Source: SW132 sp038150125
Lineage (GTDB): Bacteria; Bacteroidota; Rhodothermia; Balneolales; Balneolaceae
Reading direction: 5' to 3'
Length of the DNA: 64,000 nt
NCBI RefSeq assembly: GCF_038150125.1
Contig: NZ_JBBVMF010000012.1
Span: 1-64,000 of the forward strand
Below, piece after piece: positions 18,227 through 26,544 of this stretch. Within the stretch, counting starts at the first letter, position 1. The number at the start of each line of letters is the position of its first letter. Made by a program: the position numbers and the translations under genes. The notes beneath the pieces were generated by a model that worked only from the letters and a program-made list of their open reading frames with translations, made no database searches and had not been told where the DNA came from.

Positions 18227-19396
18227 ATGGGTGTTATGGTTAGATTGTGTGTTAGTGCGTTGGTATTTGTGATTTTAGGGTGTTCGTCGGAACCGGAGAT
18301 TGATCTTCCTGAAGAAGTGGCGGCGCTTGAGAATGTGTCTGTTTTTTTGGCTGATAGTGAGCCTGAGATGGAGTTGACTCTCACAAAGGAAGTAAGTTTC
18401 GGAGATACCGATGAACTGTTTCTTGGTGGTTTTCTCCGATCCGTTACGGATAAAGATGGCCGGGTAATTCTGGCCGATTTTCATCAAACACAGCTCCATC
18501 TCTACAATGCTGACGGTAGTTACAACCGCCCCATTGGACGCGAAGGTGAAGGGCCGGGAGAATACAGGCAGATCGGTACTATGCGAACTGGCGATCAATT
18601 TTTACACCTGATGGATCGCGGGCTAAATCGAATCACCCGCTATGATCTTGAGACCTTCGAAGTGGCGGGAGAAGCCTCTCTTGCGATTAAACAAACAGAA
18701 GGTGAGAACTTTCGATACCCTCAGGATTTTCACCTGACAGATAATGATGAGTATTTAATTTTAGTTGGCAGCGGATTCAGCGCCGGGGTGACTGATGACA
18801 GCCGCAGACCGACTGGTGGTCTGAAACTTGGCTGGAACGGCGATTCGCTCTCAACAGAAAGCCTGTTCTCATTTGATGCTTCCGAGGCCCTCGTGCATCG
18901 GGAAGGCGGCAGCATGAGGGTGATGAGCGTTCCCTACAAACGGTCCAGCGTTATCTCCTTTCAGAATAACCAACTCATACACGTTTGGAACGAACATTTT
19001 CTATTAAGCTTATATGATGAAAATGGTGAGTACTAAAGAGCTATTTATTATCCCTATCAAAACATGCCACTTGAAAGAGGAGAAGTACTGGAAATGTATG
19101 ATGACCGCGACGAAGAGTGGTTTAGTATGGTACGAAATGACGACATGCCGGACACCTGGCCGTCATGGAATACATTTACGGTAGATAAGGAAGCCCGGAT
19201 CTGGATTGAACGGCTGGTGGACGACTCAGAAAATACTGTTCTTCATGTACTCTCAGAAACAGGAGAACTCCTTTGCACAGTACGATGGAACAGGGAAAAA
19301 ACCATTCAGGATATTAAGAATGGATACCTGTATTCATCGGAAGAAAACGACATGGGACTGCGCAAGATTGTTAAATATGCGGTTTCAATGGAGTGA
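18227..19396 (+). pseudogene. Second propeller lipoprotein, interrupted by an in-frame TAA at 19034
   Basis: Paralogue of the preceding gene (EIDLPEEVAALENVSVF; FHQTQLHLYNADGSYN; EGEGPGEYRQIG), with lipobox LGCSS. The reading frame stops at TAA 19034-19036 after ...YDENGEY, then continues in the same frame as RAIYYPYQNMPLERGEV to a normal stop at 19396. Ignoring the stop, the product would be ~389 residues, exactly the paralogue's length. The stop aligns with the leucine in GDTLRSIY of the paralogue, so one base change (TTA to TAA) explains it. The two halves are otherwise intact, suggesting a recent mutation or a sequencing error. Confidence 0.8.
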
Positions 19397-19465
19397 AATA
19401 TCAGGACCTAACACGAAACAAGTCAGACTCAGAGATTTCTCTTTTACCGAGTCTGTACAGTCAAT

Positions 19466-19765
19466 CTATTTCTTACTCCGCAGCATCATCTCCTGAATCA
19501 CGGTATCGAGCGGGATTCCACGCTCAACAAGAAGAACCAGCAGGTGATATATCAGGTCGGCTGATTCATTAATGACCTCAGACTGCTTCTTGTTTTTAGA
19601 GGCGATGACCGTTTCTACAGCTTCCTCGCCCAGTTTCTGAGCAATTTTATCAATTCCTTTTTTGAACAGTTTTGATGAATAGGAGCCTTTTGGCATCTCC
19701 TCTTTACGGCTGATGAGCAGTCGTTCGAGGTCGTACAAAAATTCAATTTCTTCTTTGGTATCCAT
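19466..19765 (-). CDS. hisE: Phosphoribosyl-ATP pyrophosphatase
   Basis: A 99-residue stand-alone HisE, hydrolysing phosphoribosyl-ATP to phosphoribosyl-AMP and pyrophosphate in histidine biosynthesis. It has the MazG-like all-alpha fold with the LGEEAVETVIA segment (~45) and ESADLIYHLLVLL (~68), whose Glu and Asp bind Mg. No HisI cyclohydrolase domain is fused to it. It lies 5 bp after hisF, in one operon. A short inverted repeat (CAGACTC/GAGTCTG, 19424-19455) lies between it and the convergent propeller gene. Confidence 0.9.
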   Translation of the reverse strand: MDTKEEIEFLYDLERLLISRKEEMPKGSYSSKLFKKGIDKIAQKLGEEAVETVIASKNKKQSEVINESADLIYHLLVLLVERGIPLDTVIQEMMLRSKK

Positions 19766-19770
19766 ATTTT

Positions 19771-20544
19771 TTAGTCAGTTGAGTTGTGAAGAATTCGCAC
19801 GTCAATGCCTTCTTCCTGCATTTTCTTTTTTAATTCGTTGATTTCAATTTCCCTGAAGTGAAAAATACTGGCGGCCAGAACCGCGTCTGCTTTTCCGATG
19901 GTTACGGCATCACAGCAGTGCTGCTTGGTGCCGGCGCCGCCGCTTGCAATAACAGGGATTGTAATTTTTTCGTTAACCTCTTTGAGCAGATCCAGGTCAA
20001 ATCCTGATTTCGTGCCATCGCGGTCCATGCTGGTCAGCAGAATTTCACCTGCTCCAAGCTGCTCTGTTTTTTGAATCCACTCGATAGCGTCGAGGCCGGT
20101 CGGTTTGGAGCCGCCGCTGATGTAGACTTCCCAGTGATCATCGGCCCGTTTTGCATCCACAGCAGCCACAATAGCCTGAGATCCGAATGCATCAGATGCC
20201 CGCGTAATAAGATCGGGATCGCGAACGATTGCGCTGTTCAGAGAGACTTTATCGGCCCCGGCTTTTAAAATATCTTCAATTTCATCAACGGTTTTAATAC
20301 CACCGCCAACAGTAAATGGGATGTTAATATGCGCGGCAATGTCTTTAACCAAAGCAACCAGTGTTTTCCGTTTCTCCTTTGTGGCGGTAATGTCAAGGAA
20401 TACAAGCTCGTCGGCTCCTTCTTCTGTATATCGCTGCGCAAGTTCCACTGGATCGCCTGCATCACGCAAACCGACAAAGTTCACCCCTTTTACGGTTCGG
20501 CCGTCTTTAATATCTAAGCAAGGTATAATTCGTTTTGTAAGCAT
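19771..20544 (-). CDS. hisF: Imidazole glycerol phosphate synthase, cyclase subunit
   Basis: A 257-residue (beta/alpha)8 barrel. It uses ammonia from HisH to form imidazole glycerol phosphate and AICAR. It begins MLTKRIIPCLDIKDGRTVKGVNF with the catalytic Asp (about residue 11). It has the phosphate-binding VGGGIKTV (~82) and ASGGAG (~203) loops and the second catalytic Asp in LLTSMDRDGTKSGFD (~130-140 region). It heads the hisF-hisE pair. hisH is not in the window. Confidence 0.93.
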   Translation of the reverse strand: MLTKRIIPCLDIKDGRTVKGVNFVGLRDAGDPVELAQRYTEEGADELVFLDITATKEKRKTLVALVKDIAAHINIPFTVGGGIKTVDEIEDILKAGADKVSLNSAIVRDPDLITRASDAFGSQAIVAAVDAKRADDHWEVYISGGSKPTGLDAIEWIQKTEQLGAGEILLTSMDRDGTKSGFDLDLLKEVNEKITIPVIASGGAGTKQHCCDAVTIGKADAVLAASIFHFREIEINELKKKMQEEGIDVRILHNSTD

Positions 20545-20752
20545 AAATCAAGACAAAGAAGATAAAAAGATTTGCCGTAAAGTTGGATGGGAATCTCTTT
20601 ATTTAACGAATGCGTTATCGTGAGTTTAATAGATGATCAATTGCCACATTAAGATACGTTATTTAGACCAAATTTAAATCGGTCGCGTGGAGAAACTTAT
20701 GTGATGGGCTATTTCGTTAGATAAATGAACACGAATCAAATACGGAGAAACC

Positions 20753-20851
20753 ATGGACAAGCCAGTAAAATGCCCTGAATGCGGAGCCTCAGCAATTGAT
20801 CCCTGCCAAAAGAAACCCATCAAGCAGGATGAATGCGTTCGGCAAGAATAA
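20753..20851 (+). CDS. Tiny zinc-ribbon protein (32 residues)
   Basis: The ORF encodes MDKPVKCPECG and then DPCQKK and DECVRQE, i.e. a CPxC zinc knuckle with two more cysteines, four in all. A Shine-Dalgarno (GGAGAAACC before ATG) supports the start, and a strong terminator follows the stop. It is too short for most gene callers. Function unknown: a structural zinc peptide or an RNA-binding ribbon are both possible. Confidence 0.6.
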   Translation: MDKPVKCPECGASAIDPCQKKPIKQDECVRQE

Positions 20852-20879
20852 ATTGACATTAATTTTAGGATTTAGATAG

Positions 20880-20908
20880 AGCCGCGTTTCTAAAACGCGG
20901 CTTTCTTT
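20880..20908 (+). terminator. Rho-independent terminator after the zinc-ribbon gene
   Basis: A perfect 10-bp stem (AGCCGCGTTT/AAACGCGGCT) with a 3-nt loop, then TTCTTT. It lies 29 bp after the stop of the 32-residue ORF and supports that ORF being transcribed. Confidence 0.85.
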
Positions 20909-20992
20909 ATGTAAAGAAGTAAAACAATTGAGTCGCCGGGTGTACTGCAGGACTTTTATTCCATTTCAGTTTGAGATTCTTTAGTTTCGGGC

Positions 20993-23416
20993 ATGCCAAT
21001 CACATATGCCGACATTGCTTTTCCCACCGCTGTCCGACAAGTGTTTACCTACGAAACCCGATATGAAACCATTCAGCCCGGAATGAGAGTTTGGGTGCCA
21101 TTGCGCAAAGAGTTCGCAATAGGAATGGTAGTGAATGTTCACACCGAAAAACCCTCCTTTAAAACGCGTTCTATTGAGCGGGTGCTCGACAGTGATCCCA
21201 TCATGACACCCGGAATGCTGCAGCTCACGGAATGGATTCACAGGTTCTATTATTGCAGTTGGGGAGAGGCCATCCAGGCGGCCCTTCCCGTGGGGTTGAA
21301 TTTTTCATCGGAAAAAGTACTCCAGGTGAAAAAGGGCTACAAGGGTGATCCCGATTCCAGGGACCTGGAAATGCTCGATGAAATAGAACAGAACCGCTAC
21401 ACTCAAAAGGCTGCAGAAAAAAGATGGCGGGAAGGGATTGAGAGGAAGCGTCTTAAGAAATTGATAAAAAAAGAATGGGTGACGGTTTGGGAGAAGCCAC
21501 GCCAGCGAGTCGATTACAAAAAGATAAAACACTGGACTATTCCTGACTCTGTAAACCCGGAAGAAATTAAAGCAGAGTTATCGGAATCGGACAGGAACAA
21601 TAAGTGGGTTCAGGCTTTTCTTGAACTTTCTGAAATGGACCTGCCGCTGCCGCATCGCGAGTTATTGGATGAAGGGCTGTTTACTCCCTACACGCTCAAA
21701 CGGATTGAAAAGGAGGGATGGATTGTATCAAAAGATTTACCCGTAAAGGGACCTGAAGATTACAAAGGGATTCATCAACCCGAGCTCATTAAAACGCTCT
21801 CTGGCCAGCAGCAGGATGCTTTTGAACAGATAAAAGCGACATTGGAAGCCCGGGAGTTTAAAAGTTTTCTCCTGTTTGGCGTGACCGGTTCCGGCAAAAC
21901 AGAGGTCTATATTCACGCTTTGAAATACGCGCTTGAGCAAGGCCGGGGTGGGCTTGTTCTGGTACCTGAAATTGCACTCACTCCACAAACAGTTCAGCGG
22001 TTTTTCCAGATCTTTGGTGACCAGATTGCTGTTTTACACAGCCGAATGAGCGAACGTGAGCGGTTTGAAGCGTGGAAGAGCCTGAGGTCAGGCGAGAAGA
22101 GAATTGCGATTGGGCCGAGGTCGGCGGTATTTGCCCCGGTACAGGATGTGGGACTCATTGTGGTAGATGAAGAACACGACACCTCGTACAAGCAATACGA
22201 TCCGGCGCCAAGATACAACGCCCGGGATGTAGCTGTGATGCGGGCACATATGGAGGGCGCAGTTGCCGTTCTTGGATCGGCCACGCCCGGTATGGTATCC
22301 GTAAAAGCGGTGAAAGAGGGTAAGCATGATCTTCTGCACCTGCCGCTACGCCCTACTGGGTCAATGCCGGAGGTGAAGATTCTGAATATGATTGAGTATA
22401 AATCAGCCATGCGGGGGCCGCTCACAGTTGAACTACATCAAGAGATTGAAAAGTGCCTTGAGCGAAAGGAACAGGCTATTTTGCTCTTTAACCGACGTGG
22501 ATACGCATCATACTTGCAGTGCGAAGATTGCGGCCACATACCGCAGAGTCCGGAAAGTTCAACGAGCCTGACCTATCACAAAAAGAAAAATATATTACTC
22601 TGCCATTACAGCGGGTATTCGCGGCGGGCCGACACGAGGTGTGAACTCTGTGGGTCAGAAAACCTGAAAACGAAAGGGAGCGGCACTCAGCAAGTGGAGG
22701 AAGAAATCGCCGAACTGTTTCCTGATGCGCGACTGCTGAGAATGGATCGGGATACGACATCCGGAAAGCACGGGCATCAAAAAATTTACAGGACGTTTCT
22801 GTCAGGTGAGGCAGATATTTTGATTGGAACACAAATTGTAGCCAAAGGCCTCGATTTTCCAAACGTGACTATTGTAGGCGTGATTAATGCCGATACGGAA
22901 CTGGCATTTCCGTCCTTTCGATCTGGGGAGAGGATGTATCAGTTACTTAGCCAGGTAGCGGGGCGGGCCGGGCGTGCAGAGAAACCGGGCGTTGTGTATG
23001 TTCAAACCTGGAAACCGGAGCACCCTGCTATCAAGTGCGCAAAAACACACGATTTCAAAGCCTTTGCCCGGCATGAAATGGCCGAACGGAATATGCTTAT
23101 GTTTCCACCATTCTCCCGGCTTGTGGTATTTCAGTTCAAAAGCCCTTCGTGGAGCAGTGTTCAGCAGATTGCGGAGACGTTTTGCGATGCCATTCGGCTC
23201 GTGATTGGTGAAGAGACAGTATCGGGCCCGTCGCCGTCGGTCATTGAATGGATGAACGGCCAGTACCGCTGGGAGGCAAACATCAAGCTAAGCCGCAATT
23301 TTAACGCCCACAATATGGAGCGTATTTTGGACGGTATTTTTGATCAGTATGGCCGAATGAAACCTAAAGGCTCAAGCAAAGTAAGAATCAATGTAGACGT
23401 GGATGCTGTGGAATAG
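20993..23416 (+). CDS. priA: Primosomal replication protein N' (PriA helicase)
   Basis: An 807-residue replication-restart 3'-5' helicase. It has an N-terminal DNA-binding domain (1-100), a linker and winged helix, Walker A GVTGSGKT (~296-303), DEEHD (~392) and GSATPG, a zinc domain (~510-553), then the helicase C-lobe with GTQIVAKGLDFPNVT and QVAGRAGR. Of the eight zinc cysteines known from E. coli PriA, those for site 1 are kept (Cys510, 513, 550, 553). In site 2 three of four are serine (Ser519, Ser522, Ser540; only Cys537 remains) at identical spacing. The codons AGT, AGT and AGC are each one T-to-A step from Cys. Helicase motifs are otherwise intact. Confidence 0.93.
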   Translation: MPITYADIAFPTAVRQVFTYETRYETIQPGMRVWVPLRKEFAIGMVVNVHTEKPSFKTRSIERVLDSDPIMTPGMLQLTEWIHRFYYCSWGEAIQAALPVGLNFSSEKVLQVKKGYKGDPDSRDLEMLDEIEQNRYTQKAAEKRWREGIERKRLKKLIKKEWVTVWEKPRQRVDYKKIKHWTIPDSVNPEEIKAELSESDRNNKWVQAFLELSEMDLPLPHRELLDEGLFTPYTLKRIEKEGWIVSKDLPVKGPEDYKGIHQPELIKTLSGQQQDAFEQIKATLEAREFKSFLLFGVTGSGKTEVYIHALKYALEQGRGGLVLVPEIALTPQTVQRFFQIFGDQIAVLHSRMSERERFEAWKSLRSGEKRIAIGPRSAVFAPVQDVGLIVVDEEHDTSYKQYDPAPRYNARDVAVMRAHMEGAVAVLGSATPGMVSVKAVKEGKHDLLHLPLRPTGSMPEVKILNMIEYKSAMRGPLTVELHQEIEKCLERKEQAILLFNRRGYASYLQCEDCGHIPQSPESSTSLTYHKKKNILLCHYSGYSRRADTRCELCGSENLKTKGSGTQQVEEEIAELFPDARLLRMDRDTTSGKHGHQKIYRTFLSGEADILIGTQIVAKGLDFPNVTIVGVINADTELAFPSFRSGERMYQLLSQVAGRAGRAEKPGVVYVQTWKPEHPAIKCAKTHDFKAFARHEMAERNMLMFPPFSRLVVFQFKSPSWSSVQQIAETFCDAIRLVIGEETVSGPSPSVIEWMNGQYRWEANIKLSRNFNAHNMERILDGIFDQYGRMKPKGSSKVRINVDVDAVE

Positions 23417-23570
23417 AGATTAATTCAGTTTTTCTAATAGATAGATGCCCTAAGCAAAAAGCAAGACAGATTGTTAGAGACTTTTGATGATTATTGTCTC
23501 AATGTTCTGTTAATTGATTATATGAAACACGTGAGAGTTGGAAAATCTCAAAAAAATAAAATCAAAAGAT

Positions 23571-24548
23571 ATGAAATCAATATTACAGTCTATAGCCTGC
23601 CTGATGGTCTTAATACTGTCCTCAGGAACGATAATGGCTCAAAATGTTACTGAACTTACACCCTCAAAAAATAATACGCTTTACGAATCTGCGGAAGGAG
23701 ATCTGTGTAATGGGACAGGTGATTATATTTTCGCAGGAGTCACAAAAAACGGAGATATCAGAAGGGCACTACTACAGTTTGATTTGTCAGAAATTCCTGA
23801 AGGTTCTCAGATTGAAAGTGCAGAGCTGAAGCTTGTGATGAACATGACAATTGCCGGCACGAAAAACATGACCCCCCATGAGGTGTTAACAGCATGGGGA
23901 GAAGGAAGTTCTGACGCAATCGGACAAGAAGGCGCTGGAGCGGAGGCTACACCGGGTGATGCAACATGGGTTCATACTCTCTATCCTGATCAAAACTGGA
24001 GCAGTACGGGGGGCGATTTTAACGATACGGTTATAAGCTCGGCTGATGTAGACGCAAATGGAAGCTATACCTGGGCCTCAACACCTGAATTTGTGTCTCT
24101 TATTCAAAAATGGCTGGAATCTCCGGAGGATAATTTCGGCTTGATTTTAATTGGAGATGAATCAGAAACAACAACAGCAAAACGGTTCAGCAGCCGGCAT
24201 AATCCCAATGAAGGAGATCGGCCAATATTGAGAATTGAATATACCGCTGAGACTACTTCTACAGATATTTTTGCTGAGCGGCCTGACAGAATTGAGCTGC
24301 ATCAAAACTATCCGAATCCATTTAACCCAACGACCACAATTTCATTTTCACTACCGGAAGCATCTTTTGCCGAGATTGCAGTTTACGATATGCTTGGCCG
24401 GAAACTTCAATCCGTTCTGAATGAACGGGTACAGGCAGGTAAGCACTCAGTTGCATTTGATGCATCAACGCTTTCAAGCGGCGTGTATATGTACATACTT
24501 CAAACAGAAAACCAGCAACTTACACGTCGGTTTACGGTGCTGAAATAA
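23571..24548 (+). CDS. Type IX-secreted protein with DNRLRE-like domain
   Basis: I choose the ATG at 23571 (MKSILQSIACLMVLIL, cleaved after IMAQ). A longer ORF from 23538 adds 11 non-signal residues. Residues ~25-225 are a beta-sandwich of the DNRLRE type (YESAEGDLCNGTGDYIF; RALLQFDLSEIPEGSQIESAEL; PEFVSLIQKWLES). The last ~85 residues form a type IX secretion C-terminal signal: LHQNYPNPFNPTTTISF, YDMLGRKLQ, LSSGVYMYIL and a final RFTVLK. The protein should cross the outer membrane by the T9SS and be anchored or released. Substrate unknown, no catalytic motif seen. Confidence 0.85.
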   Translation: MKSILQSIACLMVLILSSGTIMAQNVTELTPSKNNTLYESAEGDLCNGTGDYIFAGVTKNGDIRRALLQFDLSEIPEGSQIESAELKLVMNMTIAGTKNMTPHEVLTAWGEGSSDAIGQEGAGAEATPGDATWVHTLYPDQNWSSTGGDFNDTVISSADVDANGSYTWASTPEFVSLIQKWLESPEDNFGLILIGDESETTTAKRFSSRHNPNEGDRPILRIEYTAETTSTDIFAERPDRIELHQNYPNPFNPTTTISFSLPEASFAEIAVYDMLGRKLQSVLNERVQAGKHSVAFDASTLSSGVYMYILQTENQQLTRRFTVLK

Positions 24549-24550
24549 AC

Positions 24551-25429
24551 TTATCTCCCGAATGGGATTGTTATCCCAAGCCAGGGAATTCCTACAAAGA
24601 AGCCGAGATCTTCAAGCGGACGAAGCAGAGCGAAATCCACGGCGAAATTTTCAGGCGCCCAGCGTACCCCGAATGAGACCATTCCGCCGGCGCCTGTATT
24701 CGGCACAAAATAGTTTTCACTGATTAGAAAAATACTCTTTCCTGTGCGGTACATGCCGCTGATATTAACAACCGGCGTGCTTGATATTTCGCCTTCTCCA
24801 TAGGCGTATCCGAGTCCTATGGTGGCGTTTTTATCGGCGTTTCCGACTGTGCCAGTTCCATATAGCAGTCCACCACTTCCGCCATCTTCACCGATCACTC
24901 CGCCAACAAGTGCGCCAGCCGACAAATGAACTAAATCATTGGCGAGGGGAATTGATAGTTTTGGCATAATCCAAAAGGGAGTAACGGGTGATCCGAACAG
25001 AAACAGGGGGACGGTACCGGCTCCTAATGAAAAGTTATTTGTTATCCCGTAGTTGACGTTATTAAATAAGATCCATGTGTTTTGATAGTATCCCTGTCCT
25101 TTTTTTATGCCAAGTGCATTCGGCGCAAACAGGTAGCGAGTGCTTTGTGGATTTTCGTGCCAGTATTGGTTGTCTCGCATTCTGTCTCGATCAAGCAGCG
25201 TCATTTCTTTGATATTTTCCCGGCTGATTGTAATATCGCCGGCAGAGTCGGTTAGGATAGTGACATCTTCATTGGTCTCTGATATTAAATCTCCGATAAA
25301 TACATTGCCGTCAACAGTCTCGATGCGGTAGGTTTCTGATTCCTGGGCTGCTACTGATTCTGGCGCAATAAAAAGAACGACACTAAGAATTGAGAATATT
25401 AAAATACTGATAGATTTAGAGGAGATCAT
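24551..25429 (-). CDS. Exported outer-membrane protein of unknown function
   Basis: A 292-residue protein with signal peptide (ISILIFSILSVVLFI, cleaved near VAAQE). A short SH3-like N-terminal unit follows (YRIETVDGNVFIGDLISETNEDVTI, TISRENIKEM), resembling domains that sense or bind small ligands. Then come ~200 residues of alternating strands with glycine and aromatic residues (NNFSLGAGTVPLFLFG, MPKLSIPLANDLVHL, GMVSFGVRWAPENFAVDFALL), ending ITIPFGR, as in small outer-membrane barrels. The stop lies 2 bp from the end of the convergent T9SS gene. Not recognised further. Confidence 0.6.
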   Translation of the reverse strand: MISSKSISILIFSILSVVLFIAPESVAAQESETYRIETVDGNVFIGDLISETNEDVTILTDSAGDITISRENIKEMTLLDRDRMRDNQYWHENPQSTRYLFAPNALGIKKGQGYYQNTWILFNNVNYGITNNFSLGAGTVPLFLFGSPVTPFWIMPKLSIPLANDLVHLSAGALVGGVIGEDGGSGGLLYGTGTVGNADKNATIGLGYAYGEGEISSTPVVNISGMYRTGKSIFLISENYFVPNTGAGGMVSFGVRWAPENFAVDFALLRPLEDLGFFVGIPWLGITIPFGR

Positions 25430-25498
25430 TTTTTATTAATTAGGTGTATGATGGGGTCTGTAAATTTTAGTGGTTGGTAAAGCTCTGAGTTAAGATGT

Positions 25499-25673
25499 GA
25501 TACCTTCATTAATCCGTTGAGTATCAAGGCAAAACGTTCATAGAATGCTTTGCAAACTCCTCTGTCGGCTGGTTTAGTTCCGAAGGAATACCTTTTGGGG
25601 CCGGCTGATAGGTGCCCTAACCCGTCAGTCAGCTCAAGCAGCTTACAGACGGGTAGTAATGCAAAACCCTATC
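25499..25673. other. Intergenic region with nested inverted repeats, possible structured RNA
   Basis: The 366-bp gap 25430-25795 holds paired segments: GATAC/GTATC (25499/25521), GCAAA/TTTGC (25529/25549), GGT..TTCC-GAA-GGAA..ACC (25571-25592), and GATAGG/CCTATC (25607/25668) enclosing CCCGTC/GACGGG (25621/25648). No known riboswitch signature was recognised. The minus strand also shows a protein-like but stop-riddled frame, so a decayed gene is the alternative. Confidence 0.3.
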
Positions 25674-25795
25674 ATAAAATGTATGCTGATTTAAATATCA
25701 TTGAAATTATTATATCATAATAAATTACTTTTCATTATCCTTGAAATTATAATGATTTGCTAATGTACATCAACACGTAAAATCCGGAGACCGAT

Positions 25796-26413
25796 ATGGG
25801 TATTACAATACACTATAGAGGGAAGATTGACAGAATTAATGATGTAGCTCAATTGAGCACAGAGATCAAGGAGTATGCAGATATTCTGCAGTGGGATTCA
25901 CGTCAGTGGAAGGAGAATTGGAATTTGCCAAATAGTGCCGCCCTTGAAAAAAATAAAGATGGATTAGCACTCTCGGGCCATATTCCCATTCGGGGAATTT
26001 CACTATTTCCTGATCCGAATTGCGAGCCATTGTTCCTGACTTTTTGCAGGGATGGAACTATGGCGAGCAGCATGAATATGGTAATTATGGCTGAAAAGGA
26101 CTTTGATTCGGACGGCATATGGCTGAGCACAAAAACTCAGTTTGCTTCAACAGATATACATATTTCAATCATCAAACTACTGAGATTTGTGAAGTCAAAA
26201 TATGTATCTGACCTGGAAGTTCGTGATGATGGTAGGTATTGGGAAAGCGGGGACGCTGCGAACCTTGAAGAACGTTTTCAACGGATTGGCGCTGCGATAG
26301 ATTCTCTTCCGGGTGCCCTCAACCTTATCCCCCAAAAAGAGTTAAAGAATAAGACTCCTGAAGAAATTGCCGATTTTATTGAGAATATGATCAAGAGAAA
26401 ATTCGGGAAGTAA
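25796..26413 (+). CDS. Conserved-looking protein of unknown function, 205 residues
   Basis: Soluble protein without signal or membrane segment. It starts MGITIHYRGKIDRINDVAQLS and is rich in ordered alpha/beta segments (GHIPIRGISLFPDPNCEPL, TDIHISIIKLLRFVKSKY), with a polar helical C-terminus (EEIADFIENMIKRKFGK). No known motif is recognised. It lies 131 bp upstream of the first ligase-like gene on the same strand and may belong to that cluster. Confidence 0.7.
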   Translation: MGITIHYRGKIDRINDVAQLSTEIKEYADILQWDSRQWKENWNLPNSAALEKNKDGLALSGHIPIRGISLFPDPNCEPLFLTFCRDGTMASSMNMVIMAEKDFDSDGIWLSTKTQFASTDIHISIIKLLRFVKSKYVSDLEVRDDGRYWESGDAANLEERFQRIGAAIDSLPGALNLIPQKELKNKTPEEIADFIENMIKRKFGK

Positions 26414-26544
26414 GTCTAAACGATTATCTGATTTGCAGCAAAAGGTGCGCAGATTGAAACGTGAAAGTGTGCTGTTAAAATAAGACTTGCTTTAAGGCCC
26501 AAATATTTAATTATTAAAGCATTCCTTCATTTAATAATTTTTCT

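Noticed and set aside
25499..25673. Known riboswitch (SAM, TPP, cobalamin) or RNase P/tmRNA
   Set aside because: Their conserved core sequences are not present, so it is reported only as possible structured RNA.
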